From Sphingomonadales bacterium UBA7473 (GTDB lineage Bacteria; Pseudomonadota; Alphaproteobacteria; Sphingomonadales; Sphingomonadaceae), in NCBI GenBank assembly GCA_002478575.1, contig DLOX01000255.1, positions 6,791 through 13,390 on the forward strand: DNA of 6,600 bases, in the 5' to 3' direction. The notes beneath the pieces were generated by a model, which searched no databases, was not told the DNA's origin, and saw only the letters and a program-made list of their open reading frames with translations. Below, piece after piece: positions 6,258-6,600 of the stretch. Both the position numbers and the translations under genes were made by a program. Position 1 is the first letter of the stretch. Each line of letters starts with the position of its first letter.

Positions 6258-6600
6258 TCAATATCTGACAATCAAGCAGCGATCCCGGCCAGCAAGGTCT
6301 CGCCTGACTTGAACTTTCAACCCTTGAGCGGAGAACATGGCCGACACACTTTCGGCCTGTTGGTGCCCGATTTCGATCAGCGCCACCCCGTCTCGTGCGA
6401 GGAGCCGTGCGATTTGTGGCGCGAGCAACCGGTAATCATCGAGACCGTCGGGTCCGGCAAAAAGCGCCTGATGCGGCTCATGGTCGACGACTTGCGGATC
6501 GAGCGAGGCATCGGATTCAATATAAGGTGGATTGCAGAGAATCAGATCGAAGGGGCCTTCGACACCCTCCGCCCAATTGCCGGATTTGAAGGTCACTCGC
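6258..6600 (-). CDS. prmC: Peptide chain release factor N5-glutamine methyltransferase PrmC, C-terminal part (5' truncated)
   Basis: The frame enters from the right edge and ends at TGA 6260-6258, leaving about 114 residues of a protein that is usually near 280. The GTG at 6596-6594 is an internal valine (…RVTFKSGNW…), not a start. The diagnostic NPPY motif is at 6533-6522, preceded by FDLILC. In this family NPPY binds the side chain of the glutamine to be methylated. Further family signatures are IESDASLDPQVVDHEPHQALFAGPDGLDDYR and ALIEIGHQQ. PrmC uses S-adenosylmethionine to methylate the GGQ glutamine of release factors RF1 and RF2 in the cytoplasm, improving termination. The missing N-terminus (helical substrate-binding domain and SAM motif I) lies outside. 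In alphaproteobacteria prfA usually precedes and a DUF4167 gene follows; the second is seen here. Confidence 0.95.
   Translation of the reverse strand, partial: RVTFKSGNWAEGVEGPFDLILCNPPYIESDASLDPQVVDHEPHQALFAGPDGLDDYRLLAPQIARLLARDGVALIEIGHQQAESVSAMFSAQGLKVQVRRDLAGRDRCLIVRY

Noticed and set aside
1..6600. Search for CRISPR arrays, insertion sequences, tRNA genes or defence-type genes
   Set aside because: No spaced direct repeats, transposase motifs, cloverleaf-like elements or defence domains were recognised; the window reads as core chromosomal sequence with envelope genes.

Overview
The window looks like chromosomal DNA from an alphaproteobacterium, most likely a sphingomonad. The evidence is a DUF4167 protein directly downstream of prmC (a typical alphaproteobacterial arrangement), an OprO/OprP-type porin with an N-terminal coiled coil, and paired DUF4139 proteins, one carrying an 'IVVTG' motif common in sphingomonad outer-membrane receptors. 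GC content appears moderate (roughly mid-50s percent by eye). There are no mobile elements, tRNA or rRNA genes, or CRISPR arrays. Every real gene is on the minus strand, so transcription runs from the right edge to the left.

Right part (6600 to 5336): the C-terminal half of prmC (release-factor glutamine methyltransferase) runs off the right edge. A 235-bp gap follows that contains a strong imperfect hairpin. Next is a DUF4167 protein: a small conserved helical domain flanked by an Arg/Gly-rich N-terminus and a long, charged, low-complexity tail ending in an AT-hook-like motif.

Middle (5335 to 3659): a 117-bp intergenic region holds a good Pho-box-like element and a perfect 7-1-7 inverted repeat. 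It precedes a complete outer-membrane porin of the OprO/OprP (phosphate/polyphosphate-selective) family. The Pho-box candidate and the porin family support each other and suggest phosphate-starvation control, but neither proves it.

Left part (3658 to 1): two tandem, diverged, secreted DUF4139 proteins are separated by 10 bp and translated from well-placed Shine-Dalgarno sequences. A further 40 bp downstream is a 3'-truncated medium-chain dehydrogenase/reductase that lacks the catalytic-zinc histidine and resembles the enoyl reductase/quinone reductase branch. No intrinsic terminator was found between the porin and the left edge, so porin, DUF4139, DUF4139 and reductase may be one transcript. 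The most interesting points are the candidate Pho control of this envelope cluster, and the polyproline plus TonB-box-like insertion in the second DUF4139 protein.
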